NCBI GenBank assembly: GCA_963787645.1
Contig: CAWBDS010000002.1
Location: 186,001-250,000, forward strand
Length of the DNA stretch: 64,000 bases
Direction of reading: 5' to 3'
Source: Palsa-504 sp963787645
GTDB lineage: Bacteria; Actinomycetota; Actinomycetes; Streptosporangiales; Streptosporangiaceae
Part shown: positions 53,409-62,849 of the stretch, piece after piece
How the letters are laid out: every line of letters starts with the position of its first letter
Position numbering within the stretch: the first letter of the stretch is position 1
Made by a program: the position numbers and the translations under genes
The notes under the pieces: model-generated
What the model was told of the DNA's origin: nothing
The model's input: only the letters and a program-made list of their open reading frames with translations
Databases searched by the model: none

Positions 53409-55619
53409 ATGGACGAGGGAACGCCGCCCTTCCGGTACGGCGCGCGGCTGGCCAACGAGATCGAAGTGCGCTGGCAGGACCGCTGGGAGCGCGATGGCAC
53501 CTTCCACGCCGCGAACCCGGATGGCCCGCTGGCCCAGGGCTTTGCCCAGGTCGCCGAACGGCCCAAGTTCTACCTGCTGGACTTCTTCCCCTATCCCAGC
53601 GGCATCGGCCTGCACGTGGGGCATCCGCTGGGCTACATCGGCACCGACGTGTTCGGCCGCTACCTGCGCATGACCGGGCATCACGTGCTGCACCCGTTCG
53701 GCTTCGACACCTTCGGCCTGCCCGCCGAGCAGTACGCGATCGACACCGGCCAGCACCCGGCCGTCACCGTGCGGCACAACGCGGCGGTCATGCGCCGGCA
53801 ACTGCGGCGGCTGGGCCTGGCCCACGACCGGCGCCGCGAGATCCTGACCAGCGACCCGTCCTTCTACCGCTGGACGCAGTGGATCTTCCTGCAGATCTTC
53901 AACAGCTGGTTTGACCCTGACGCCGGGCCGATGGGCCGCGCCCGGCCGATCGGCGAGCTGATCGCCGAGTTCGCCTCCGGGCAGCGCCGCACGCCGGACG
54001 GCCGGGCCTGGGCCGGCCTGACCGACGCCGAGCAGCGGGACGTCGTCGACCGCCACCGCCTGGCCTACCTGGGCGAAGTGGTCGTCAACTGGTGCCCCGG
54101 GCTGGGCACCGTCCTGGCCGACGAGGAGGTGACCGACGAGGGCCGCAGCGCGGTCGGCAACTATCCCGTGTACCGCAGGCCGCTGCACCAGTGGCTGCTG
54201 CGCATCACCGCCTTCGCCGAGCGGCTGCTGGCCGGCCTGGACCAGGTGGACTGGCCGGAGAACGTCAAGCGCCTGCAGCGGAACTGGATCGGTCCGAGCG
54301 GCGGCCCCTACCAGCTGCGGGACTGGCTGTTCTCCCGGCAGCGGTACTGGGGCGAGCCGTTCCCGATCGTGTACGACGAGGCCGACCCGTCCCGGCCGAT
54401 CGCGCTGCCCGAGCAGATGCTGCCGGTCACCCTGCCGGAGATGATCGACTTCCGGCCCGTGCCGCAGGACGACGCCAGTGACCCGGTGCCCGCCCTGGCC
54501 CGGGCCGCCCGATGGACGCACGTCACCCTGGACCTGGGTGACGGTCCCCGGCGCTACCGGCGCGAGCTGAACGTCATGCCGCAGTGGGCCGGCTCGTGCT
54601 GGTACTACCTGCGCTACCTGGATCCGTCCAACGAGGCGGCCCTGACCGGACCGGACGCCGAGCGCTACTGGATGGTGCCGAACGGCGTCGACCTGTACGT
54701 GGGCGGCGTCGAGCATGCCGTGCTGCACCTGCTGTACGCCAGGTTCTGGCACCAAGTGCTGTACGACATCGGCGTGGCGAGCACTCCCGAGCCGTTTGGG
54801 CGGCTGTTCAACCAGGGCTACATCCTGGCCGACGCGTTCACCGACGCGCGCGGCCTGTACGTGCCCGCGGCCGAGGTGACCCACGGGAACAACGGCTGGG
54901 CCTACCACGGTCAGCCGGTCACCCGGCGGGCCGGGAAGATGGGCAAGAGCCTGAAGAACGGGGTCAGCCCGGACGAGATCTACACCGCCTACGGTGCCGA
55001 CACGCTGCGCCTGTACGAGATGGTCATGGGCCCGCTGGACGGTGATCGGCCCTGGCGCACCGACGACATCGTGGGCATGCACCGGTTCCTGCAGCGGCTG
55101 TGGCGCCTGATCGTCGACGAGACGGCGGGGGAGACGCTGCCGCCCTCGGCCGGGCCGCCGCTGCAAGAGACCACCACCCGGCTGCTGCACCAGACGATCA
55201 TCGCGGTCCGGGAGGACTTCGCCGCGCTGCGGTTCAACACCGCGATCGCGCGCATCATCGAGCTGACCGCGCACGCTGCCCGGCTGGACCCGATGCCGCG
55301 CGCGCTGGCCGAGCCGCTAGTCCTGATGGTGGCGCCGCTGGCCCCGCACGTCGCCGAGGAACTGTGGCAGCGGCTGGGGCACGCCGGGTCGCTGGCCTAC
55401 GAGCCGTTCCCGCAGGGCGATCCCGCACTGGCCGCCGCAGCCACCGTGACCCTGCCGGTCCAGGTCAACGGCAAACGGCGGTTCACCATCGAGGTGCCAG
55501 CCGGGGCCGGGCAGGCCGAGATCGCCGACCTGCTGGCCCGCCACCCCGACTTTCCCGGCCAGGACGTCGCCCGCCTGGTCATCGTCCCCGGCAAGATCGT
55601 CAACGTCGTCCTGCGATAA
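53409..55619 (+). CDS. leuS: Leucyl-tRNA synthetase lacking the CP1 editing domain
   Basis: 736 residues from ATG 53409 (GAGGAG 8 nt upstream). Catalytic motifs are intact: PYPSGIGLHVGHPLGY (HIGH) and GKMGKSLKNG (KMSKS). The insert region VNWCPGLGTVLADEEVTDEG and the Leu-specific core are of actinobacterial LeuRS type. Ordinary LeuRS has about 190-200 residues of CP1 editing domain between NWIGRSEG and the LRDW..SRQRYWG motif; here the text is NWIGPSGGPYQLRDWLFSRQ, so the domain is cleanly absent. Anticodon-binding and C-terminal domains are complete. It should charge tRNA-Leu but cannot do CP1 post-transfer editing. Regulated by the leader before it. It may be a second LeuRS. Confidence 0.95.
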   Translation: MDEGTPPFRYGARLANEIEVRWQDRWERDGTFHAANPDGPLAQGFAQVAERPKFYLLDFFPYPSGIGLHVGHPLGYIGTDVFGRYLRMTGHHVLHPFGFDTFGLPAEQYAIDTGQHPAVTVRHNAAVMRRQLRRLGLAHDRRREILTSDPSFYRWTQWIFLQIFNSWFDPDAGPMGRARPIGELIAEFASGQRRTPDGRAWAGLTDAEQRDVVDRHRLAYLGEVVVNWCPGLGTVLADEEVTDEGRSAVGNYPVYRRPLHQWLLRITAFAERLLAGLDQVDWPENVKRLQRNWIGPSGGPYQLRDWLFSRQRYWGEPFPIVYDEADPSRPIALPEQMLPVTLPEMIDFRPVPQDDASDPVPALARAARWTHVTLDLGDGPRRYRRELNVMPQWAGSCWYYLRYLDPSNEAALTGPDAERYWMVPNGVDLYVGGVEHAVLHLLYARFWHQVLYDIGVASTPEPFGRLFNQGYILADAFTDARGLYVPAAEVTHGNNGWAYHGQPVTRRAGKMGKSLKNGVSPDEIYTAYGADTLRLYEMVMGPLDGDRPWRTDDIVGMHRFLQRLWRLIVDETAGETLPPSAGPPLQETTTRLLHQTIIAVREDFAALRFNTAIARIIELTAHAARLDPMPRALAEPLVLMVAPLAPHVAEELWQRLGHAGSLAYEPFPQGDPALAAAATVTLPVQVNGKRRFTIEVPAGAGQAEIADLLARHPDFPGQDVARLVIVPGKIVNVVLR

Positions 55620-55669
55620 TCCACGGTAGTAAGGGCTTGCTGACATTCGCGCTGGGTTGGGGTGACGGG

Positions 55670-56672
55670 TTGAGCGAGCTTCCCAGTGGTGCGGTGACCT
55701 TCCTGTTCAGCGACATCGAGGGCTCAACCCGGCTGGTCAAGGCGCTGCGGGACCGGTACGGGCAGGTGCTGGCCGAGCACCGGCGGCTGGTCCGCGCGGC
55801 CATCGCCGGTCATGGCGGGCACGAGGTCGACACCCAGGGCGACGCGTTCTTCGCCGCGTTCGGCGAGGCCAGACAGGCTGTGCTGGGCGCGCTCGAGGTG
55901 CAGCGCTCGCTCGCCGCCCACGACTGGCCCGACGGTGCCCGGGTCCGGGTGCGGATGGGCATTCACACCGGCCACGCGGTTCCGGCGGACGAGGCCTATA
56001 CCGGCCTGGCGGTGCATCGCGCGGCGCGGATCTGCGCCGCGGCCCGCGGCGGTCAGGTGCTGCTCTCCCAGGCCACGCAGACCCTGGTCGAGGACGAGGA
56101 GGAGGGGGAGGAGCAGGGCTTCACGCTGGTAGACGTCGGTGAGTACCGGCTGAAGGACCTGGACCGGCCGGTCCGTCTGTTCCAGCATCTGGTTCGAGCT
56201 GATCAACATCTTGTACCACTGCGCGGAGCTGTGCGCCCAGACCGGGCGCCCGGCGCAGGCCCTGACCTCCTGGGCCGCGCATGCCGCGTTCGCCCGGCGC
56301 GAGGGATTCCTGGACGGCCCCGACACCGACCGCCGGCTGGCGTCCGAACGCGAACTGCGGGCCACGCTGGGACCCGCCGAAGCCGCCGTGGCCGAGCAGC
56401 GCGGTGCTGCCATGAGCGCGGCCACCGCCGCCGAGTACGTGCTCCTGCTGACCGCGCCGGCCCGCGTTGTGGCGGCCCCGGAGCAGCTCGATGCCCGGGA
56501 GCGAGAGCTGGTCGCCCTGGTCGCCCAGGGCCGCACCGACGCTCAGATCGCCGCCCAGCTCTCCGTCAGCGTGCGCACCGTCAGCGAGCGCCTGGATGAC
56601 ATCCGCGACAAGACCGGCTCCCGCCGCCGCGCCGACCTGACCAGCCTCGCCCTGCAAGCGGGCCTGGTCTGA
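55670..56672 (+). pseudogene. Class III cyclase-AAA-LuxR regulator with the middle deleted
   Basis: From TTG 55670 the frame encodes a class III nucleotidyl cyclase domain (GAVTFLFSDIEGSTRLVKAL, EVDTQGDAFFAAF, VRMGIHTGHA, ending RLFQHLV). Near 56195 the frame changes and the remaining part reads TPR-like ILYHCAELCAQTGRPAQALT and a LuxR helix-turn-helix (LDARERELVALVAQGRTDAQ, SVRTVSERL). In full proteins of this type an AAA ATPase and TPR region of several hundred residues lies between. A deletion removed it. Confidence 0.75.
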
Positions 56673-56730
56673 CCAGCAGCTCGCCATAAGGGTGTATCAC
56701 CGGCCTGGTTCCTGCCTCCGAGGAGGCAAG

Positions 56731-56760
56731 ACCATTGCTGCGCCTGGCTCCGGCAATGGT
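56731..56760 (+). promoter_or_regulatory. Hairpin upstream of membrane protein gene
   Basis: ACCATTGC (56731-56738) pairs with GCAATGGT (56753-56760). A second hairpin (TGCCTCC/GGAGGCA, 56713-56728) precedes it. Terminator of the cyclase remnant or a leader structure. Confidence 0.4.
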
Positions 56761-56784
56761 GGGGGCTAGAAATGAGGGTGGCCG

Positions 56785-57447
56785 ATGAATCAGGACAGCA
56801 ACTTCAGCATCTCCTACGCGACCATGCGCAAAGTCGTGGGGTGGCTTGGCTTTTCCCTGCCATTTATCCTCCCCGCCGGTTACGTGATGTTCTTCTCCCG
56901 TACCAACTTCCCGGGCTCCATAAGCGGCTACTACTACACCGGAATGCGGAACTACCTGGTCGCCGCCTTGTGCGTCCTGGGCGCGCTGTTCATCGGCTAC
57001 AACGCCTATAACGACAAGCTCGACTTCTGGATCACTAACTTCGCTGGCCTCTTCGCGATCGGCGTAGCCTTCTTCCCGACCGCCCCGGCGGCCGCGTCCG
57101 CTCATCAGAAAGAACTCGGCTACGGCCACTTTGTTTTCGCCGCGCTCCTGTTCGCGATGCTGGCCGTCATGGCCTTGCGGTTCACGAAGACCGACAGTCA
57201 GCAGACCAGTCAGAAGTCACGCCGGAATATCGTCTACCGAGCCTGCGCGGCCTTGATCGCGGCCAGCATGCTGGTGGCCCTCATCACGAACTTCCTGCCC
57301 GCGTCGATCAAGGCGAGCATGCCCTCGCTGTTCTGGTTCGAGGCCATCGCGGTGGTCGCCTTCAGCACCTCCTGGCTGGTGAAAGGCGCAGCCGTGCCGG
57401 TTCTCAACGACAAGGCCGCTGCTCCGGAGCTGACCCGCCGCGACCTG
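56785..57447 (+). CDS. Six-helix membrane protein of unknown function (first tandem copy)
   Basis: ATG 56785. About 220 residues of membrane protein: GWLGFSLPFILPAGYVMFFS, YLVAALCVLGALFIGY, FWITNFAGLFAIGVAFFPTA, FVFAALLFAMLAVMALRF, ALIAASMLVALITNF and SLFWFEAIAVVAFSTSWLVK. The frame then runs on without a stop to 57819 through a degraded second copy, so the native end is near PVLNDKAAAPEL. DUF998-like topology. Role unknown. Confidence 0.65.
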
Positions 57448-57697
57448 ACGACCGCTGGGTTATTTCGCTTGTGCCGGGCTCCTGTTCACGATGCTGGCCA
57501 TCATGGCGCTGCGGTTTACCCAGACCAATCCCGATGGCGTCCGGACGAATCTGAAGAACTACATCGCCTGCGCGTCCCTGATCGCCGCGAGCATGCTGGT
57601 CGCCTTCAGTGCCTCCTGGCTCGTGCAGGGAGAGGCCGTGCCGGTGCTCAACGACAAGCCCGTCGCTCAGCTGGCTCCCGATCCGGCGCAGGCCTAA
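57448..57697 (+). pseudogene. Fragment of a second, paralogous membrane protein gene
   Basis: In another frame the sequence reads LAIMALRFTQTNPDGV, ACASLIAASMLVAF and ASWLVQGEAVPVLNDKPVAQL, ending at TAA 57695-57697. Each block matches the first copy, with the helix between LVA and FSxSWLV missing. It shows a tandem duplication followed by two deletions. Confidence 0.65.
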
Positions 57698-57908
57698 GCC
57701 GGGGCAAATCCAGTATCCTGCCCCGCCTGCCTGTCCGTCACCACCTGACTCATCTCCGCCAGTCCGCGCAACGACGTCGTTGCCGCCCACGGCCCGCGTG
57801 CCTGGGTCAGCGAGGGTAGCTGCTCCTGCGGGACAGCCAGCCTGGTCACCGGGATGATGCGGATGAGGGCAGCCAGGTCGGTGAAGTCGGCGGGGGTTGG
57901 TCGTGTAA

Positions 57909-58391
57909 CAGCGGCTTGATGCCGTTCAGGTCGCGGTAGCAATCAACCTGCCGCCGGAGGAAGTCCCCTGGGAGTCTAATCCGGAGGGCACCGACTGGCT
58001 GGCGGACGAACTGAGGCTCAGCAAGGGCGGCTTCCTTTATTTCTGGCGGTCGTACCTGGACCCGGCATGGAATCACTACCTCCGCGGCCCGGTGCGCATC
58101 TGGTCTGTCGATGGCGGCCCCGATGAGCAGGTGCTCGCAGCGCTTGAGGCGAGAGATTCCGGCTCGCTGAACCGGCTGGTCCCGGACCCGGTCGATGAGC
58201 GGCTGCAGCTCCGTGACGACCTGGACGCGGCGCTGATTCATCTGCGCGAGGTCCGCGACAGGTACTGGGATCATGACTGGCGGCGCGAGCATCGTGGCTA
58301 CGGTCGCTACCCGGAGAACGAATTGTGGGATGCAGCCGAGGGATTCCTTGACCTAGTTGATGCCTCCCGGTCCAGCAAGCTGGACACCTGA
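57909..58391 (+). CDS. Conserved hypothetical protein, start unclear
   Basis: The frame is open from 57909 and no standard start occurs before GTG 58092, yet the sequence reads as coding from about 57940 (INLPPEEVPWESNPEGTDWL, GGFLYFWRSYLDPAWNHYL). The later part (EVRDRYWDHDWRREHRGYGR) is polar and helical. Probably 5'-truncated, or its start lies in another frame behind an indel. No family recognised. Confidence 0.5.
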   Translation, partial: QRLDAVQVAVAINLPPEEVPWESNPEGTDWLADELRLSKGGFLYFWRSYLDPAWNHYLRGPVRIWSVDGGPDEQVLAALEARDSGSLNRLVPDPVDERLQLRDDLDAALIHLREVRDRYWDHDWRREHRGYGRYPENELWDAAEGFLDLVDASRSSKLDT

Positions 58392-58543
58392 GGTCCCTGC
58401 ACAAGACGTCCTGCCGGCCATCGGCATGCCGCATCAGGCCGGCAGCATGTGCATGGTTTTGGCAACTTTGTGGCTTGGAGAGTTGTCCGGCGGGCTGGTC
58501 CGTTGGCTGTTCCAGCGCGCCGCTCGTGCGGCAGACTTGCCCG

Positions 58544-59104
58544 GTGATCCCAGCGGAGCCGACGAGCAGGACCGACCGACGTTTCCCGCGGCACGTCCGC
58601 ATCGTGCATTTGCCGGCGTCTGCGTTCCGAGCGCTGGCCAGCGGTGACCTCGCGGCGGCAAACGCGGTGAGCCCTGTGCCCCTCTCGGAATACTTCGTCA
58701 GCCCTGACTGGAGAAGGACGTGGCGGATGCGCAGGGAGCAAGTCGAGCAGGACCCGGCCAGCGCGGCGTGGGTTAGTGGTGTCATCTGGGATGAGCAGCA
58801 GCAGGTGGCCGTTGGCCGGGCCGGATATCACGGCCTCCCCGATCAGTCGGGGATGGTCGAGATCGGTTATGCAGTCGATCCCGCGTACAGGCGGCGCGGC
58901 TACGCCAGAGCGGCGCTGGAGATCCTGCTCCAGCGTGCGGCTCATGAGCCACGGGTGAAGACGGTACGGGTGACCATCCGCCCAGACAACGTCGCCTCTT
59001 ACGCCCTGGCATCGCAGTACGGCTTTGCCGAAGTCGGTGAGCAGTGGGACCAGGAGGACGGCCTAGAGGTCGTCTACGAGGTGGCCGCAAGCCGGTACCG
59101 GTAG
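58544..59104 (+). CDS. GNAT-family acetyltransferase
   Basis: About 186 residues from GTG 58544; starts further upstream are possible. The GNAT core is clear: MVEIGYAVDPAYRRRGYARA (acetyl-CoA loop R-R-x-G-Y-A) and VRVTIRPDNVASYALASQYG with FAEVGEQ. It is most like the RimJ/RimL type. It stands alone and its substrate is unknown. Confidence 0.85.
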   Translation: MIPAEPTSRTDRRFPRHVRIVHLPASAFRALASGDLAAANAVSPVPLSEYFVSPDWRRTWRMRREQVEQDPASAAWVSGVIWDEQQQVAVGRAGYHGLPDQSGMVEIGYAVDPAYRRRGYARAALEILLQRAAHEPRVKTVRVTIRPDNVASYALASQYGFAEVGEQWDQEDGLEVVYEVAASRYR

Positions 59105-59703
59105 GCGATCCACTGCATGGCCTAGGTCAGCCTGGCGCCACGGCACGTCGATGACCATCCACGCTACCGGGGAAACAAGGTCGATCCGGACGGCCCGGAA
59201 GAACCAGTCGATCCGGCGGGCCATGGGTGTTTCCGTCCGGGGAGAAGCCGGCGCCTTGGTGCCACGCTCGCGGCCGCCCACCGCACCTGGGCCCTGCTGT
59301 CATCACGAGCCATCCCGGCATTGTCGCCCAGGCGGCGCGTGCGCGCCAAACTCCCGGGCTGCCGCTACCCGTACATTGCCGCCCGGCGAGCGGCCCCGTA
59401 TCGCACAAGATCACGCGGACCATGCTCCGCTGGCCTCGTCCCGGTCAGGGTCAGACAGGTACTTGTCATGATTACGGCCAAGGTCTGACGGCCCGTGCAG
59501 CGCGCCGACAAGCGCAGCCAGGTGCTGCGGGAGCCCGACGGTCTCATCCTGCTCCTGGCCCGTATCCTCAACCTGCCCGTCACCGGCCATAACCAGAGTT
59601 CATCGCTGCGGTCCGAGCGGCGCCGGTAATGACGGCCGGTGTGCCCTGCAGCCACGGTGCCTTGCGGGTTACCTAGACGCAGTCACCGGAAGGTCGGCCG
59701 ATC
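59105..59703. other. 599-nt stretch without a recognisable gene
   Basis: Several short frames exist on both strands but none has a ribosome site with a protein-like sequence. Nothing structured was noticed. Confidence 0.5.
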
Positions 59704-61991
59704 TCAGCGCACCCGCACGCGAGCCTCGGCCTGGCCGAGAGCCGGATGGCTGACCGTCACTACCACGTGTCCCGCCGACCCCGGCTGCGACCGGATCCAG
59801 ACCGCGCCCACCCCACCCGCCGCCGCGAAGTCGAACGGGCTCTCTCCGATCAGCACCGCGGGACCGGAAACCGCCAGCGTGACCTCCCCGCTCACGTAGG
59901 GCCGCGGCGCGCCGTACCCGTCCACCGCCCGGAACGCCACCCGGGTCGCGTCCACCCCGTCGCCCGCGATCTCCTCGTCGTCGGCCGCCGCCCACAACGA
60001 GTCCAAGGACGGATCCGACGCGAACGACCGCGACACCACCAGCTCGGATCCCAGGTACCCGTCGATCCGCAAATCCGGCTTCGAAGACCCATCGACCTCC
60101 CGGAAATCCACGAACGACGGCGGGTAAGCCAGCGACCCGTAATCCCCGTCACCCGGCGTGACCGAAGCGACGTGCGCCCCGCCCACGTATATTTCCAGCC
60201 GCTCCAGGTTGGCGCAGATCATCGCGGCCGGCAGGCTGGTTACCGGCGAGACCGGCCCGAAGTCCCAGTAGAACGCGGGCGCGATGACCGGCCTGGTCCG
60301 CGGGTCGACCTGCGCCCGGTAGATCGCCGCGCCCGGCTTGGTCTCCCGGAACAGGTCCACCACCCCGGTGTACTTCACGCCCCGGTACACGTTGCCGCCC
60401 GCGCCGGACGGGTAGTCGATTCCCGACCAGGCCAGCAGCCCGCAGTACCGGTCGTCGCCGGCCGCGATGGCGTGCACCCGCGCGTGCGCGGTGGCCTGGC
60501 CCTGCTGAACGGCCTGGGGGTCGGTGCGCCGGTAGAACCGGGCCGGCCCGGACAGCGTGCCGACCGCCTCGGTGACCAGGTACGGCCGGCAACCCCGTCC
60601 ACCGGCGGTTCCAGGGACGGCTGCTTGGCGCCGTCCGGCCCGGTCACCGCCGAATAGTCGTTCTCGGCGAACACGTCCTGCTGATAGTCGGTGGTCAGCC
60701 GCATCCCGGCCATCGCGCCCGCCGTCGGCCGCGAGTCATCCAGGCCGTGGGCCAGCTCGTTGGTATCGGTGTAGAAGGCCGTGTTGTTGGGCGTCTCGTT
60801 GAGCCGCGCACCCCAGATCACGATCGACGGGTGGTTGCGGTCCCGGACGATCATCTGCCCGACGTCGCGGCAGGCGAGCGCCAGCCAGGCCGCGTCCCCC
60901 AGGTAGCCCCAGCCCGCGGCCTCCTCCCAGGCCAGCAGCCCGAGCTCGTCGCAGGCGTCGAAGAACGCCTCCGCTTGCGGGTAGTGCGAGCAGCGCACCA
61001 TGGTGCAGTTCAGCTCCCGCCGGATGATCTCGGCGTCCCGGGCCTGCACCCGGGCGGGCATCGCACCTCCAGCGAACGGGAAGAACTGGTGCCGGTTGAC
61101 CCCGAGCAGCGTGATCCGGCGTCCGTTGAGGTAGAACCCGTCGGACGCGAACGTGGCCTCGCGGAATCCGATCCGCACCCGGTGCTCGTGCCCCCGGCCG
61201 CCGTCCACGACCAGCGTGGTCACCACGTGGTACAGCTTCGGCTGTTCGGTGTCCCACAGGGTGATCTCGCCCAGCCCGGATAGCGTCACCGTCGCCGTCA
61301 CCTGGCCCGGCCCGGTCAGAACCACCGGCGCCCGCCCGTCCGCGATCACGATGTCGTCATCGCGCAGCGAGACGACGACCTCAGCGGGCCCCGCCGGGAC
61401 CGCCGCCGCGTCCACCGTGGCCTGCACCACCACCTGTCGCGCTGCAGCGTCCAGCACGTTGACCGGCTTGGCGAACACGTCGGCCAGGAACACCTGCGGC
61501 ACCATCCGCAGCCGTACGTCCCGGTACAGGCCGCCCGGCTGCCAGAAGTCCACCGAGGTGCTGACCGCCGGTGCGGGCCGGTCCGGTGGCACGTTCAGGT
61601 TGAACCCTGAGTCCAGCCGCACGGCCAGCACGTTTCCGGTCGGCTGGAGCAAGCCGGTCAGCTCACAACTGAACGGCAGGTACCCGCCCAGGTGGTCCGC
61701 CACCTGGACCCCGTTCAGTGTCACCGTCGCGCGGGCCAGTGCCGCCCCCACGGCCAAGAACACCCGCCACCCCGGCCCGCCGACCCCCAAAGGCGCATCG
61801 AACGGAGCGTCAAAGTGCTTGCGGTACGTCCACACCCGTTCCCAGGCCGCTGGGTTCCAGTTCTGCCAGGACAGCGGCGTCACCGTATGCGGCAGCGTCA
61901 CCGCCGCGAATGCACTGTCGTCGAAGCCGGGCAGGCTGCTGTCCGCCGATGCCGGCCCGAACAGCCAGCCGGTCCCGAACGGGATGTCCAC
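59704..61991 (-). pseudogene. GH2 beta-galactosidase-like enzyme with one frameshift
   Basis: GTG 61991 (GGAG upstream) starts MDIPFGTGWLFGPASADSSL. Jelly-roll (WERVWTYRKHFDAP, GGYLPFSCELTGLL), immunoglobulin-like and barrel domains follow, with LLGVNRHQFFPFAGG and the acid/base Glu in IVIWGARLNETPNNT. Near 60595 the frame shifts in a CCCC run and continues as YLVTEAVGTLSGP (nucleophile Glu), YCGLLAWSGIDYPSG and C-terminal beta domains to 59704. Both catalytic Glu exist across the frames. An indel error is quite possible. Confidence 0.8.
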
Positions 61992-62021
61992 GAGCGCCTC
62001 CAGGAGGGTTATCGTCGGTGC

Positions 62022-62849
62022 GTGTGTACCGTCGTGATCAGTCTCGCGCCCGCCGAACCGATGGCGCTGCTGCTCCTGGGCTTCCGTGACGAGCTGACCA
62101 GCCGGCCGTGGCGGCCGCCGGCCCGCTACTGGCCGGGATCGCCGCTGGTCGGCGGGCGTGACGAGCAGGCGGGCGGGACGTGGCTGGCCGTCCACCCGCA
62201 GATCCCGCGGGTCGCCTGCATCCTGAACGCGCGCGGCCCGCAGGCCGAGCCGCGCACCCGCCACTCCCGCGGCGAGCTACCGCTGCGCGCGGCCGCCGAG
62301 GGCCACGCCGCGCTGACCCAGCTGCACGCTGATCATCCCGCCCTGACCCGCTACGACCCGTTCTTCCTGATCTGCGCCGACCAGGACCGGGCCACGATGC
62401 TGAGCTGGGACGGCACCCAGTCCGCCCGGCAGCCCCTGGACCCGGGCACCCACGTCATCACCAACGCCGGCCACACCTACCCCGGACCGCACACCGATGC
62501 CAAAGGCGAGCACTTCGGCCTCAGGTTCGCCGCGCACCGTCCCGACGGCGACCCGGCCGCCACCATCAAGGACGCCTGGGCCGACTGGCTGACGCTGACC
62601 GGCGGCGACGGCCTGCCCGAGACCGACCCGGCCGCGATCGTCGTCCGCCATGAACTGCCGGACGGCCGGCTCTACGGAACCACCTCGGTCAGCCTGGTGG
62701 CCCTCGGCGCCGGCGGCCTGCGCTACGACTTCCAGCCCATCCCGGCCGACCCGACCACCTGGTACGCCGTCAACCTGGCCCGACCGGATCTGGCCAGACC
62801 GGATACTGCCCGACCAAATACTGGCGGCCAGCGCGACCGCGACCGGTAG
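62022..62849 (+). CDS. TANGO2/NRDE-family protein
   Basis: 275 residues from GTG 62022, chosen because the family needs an N-terminal M-C-T (here MCTVVISLAP) and Cys2 is the likely nucleophile of an Ntn-type fold. ARGPQAEPRTRHSRGELP and ITNAGHTYPGPHTD fit the family (usually NRDE nearby). Its 5' region lies only 30 nt from the divergent GH2 start. The C-terminus carries tandem ARPD repeats that overlap the convergent permease. Confidence 0.85.
   Translation: MCTVVISLAPAEPMALLLLGFRDELTSRPWRPPARYWPGSPLVGGRDEQAGGTWLAVHPQIPRVACILNARGPQAEPRTRHSRGELPLRAAAEGHAALTQLHADHPALTRYDPFFLICADQDRATMLSWDGTQSARQPLDPGTHVITNAGHTYPGPHTDAKGEHFGLRFAAHRPDGDPAATIKDAWADWLTLTGGDGLPETDPAAIVVRHELPDGRLYGTTSVSLVALGAGGLRYDFQPIPADPTTWYAVNLARPDLARPDTARPNTGGQRDRDR

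Noticed and set aside
53337..55274. 645-codon minus-strand frame opposite LeuRS
   Set aside because: Antisense shadow of the LeuRS gene, no motif and low-complexity composition.
53409..55619. Editing-less LeuRS as a pseudogene
   Set aside because: The frame is kept across the missing domain, all catalytic motifs are intact and it has its own ribosome site and regulated leader.
57846..58785. Two overlapping minus-strand frames opposite the hypothetical protein and the GNAT gene
   Set aside because: The plus strand reads protein-like (LYFWRSYLDPAW, GNAT motifs); the minus frames do not.
62277..62790. 170-residue C-terminal extension of the APC permease
   Set aside because: Composition is that of antisense sequence to the TANGO2 gene; treated as read-through, not as a domain.
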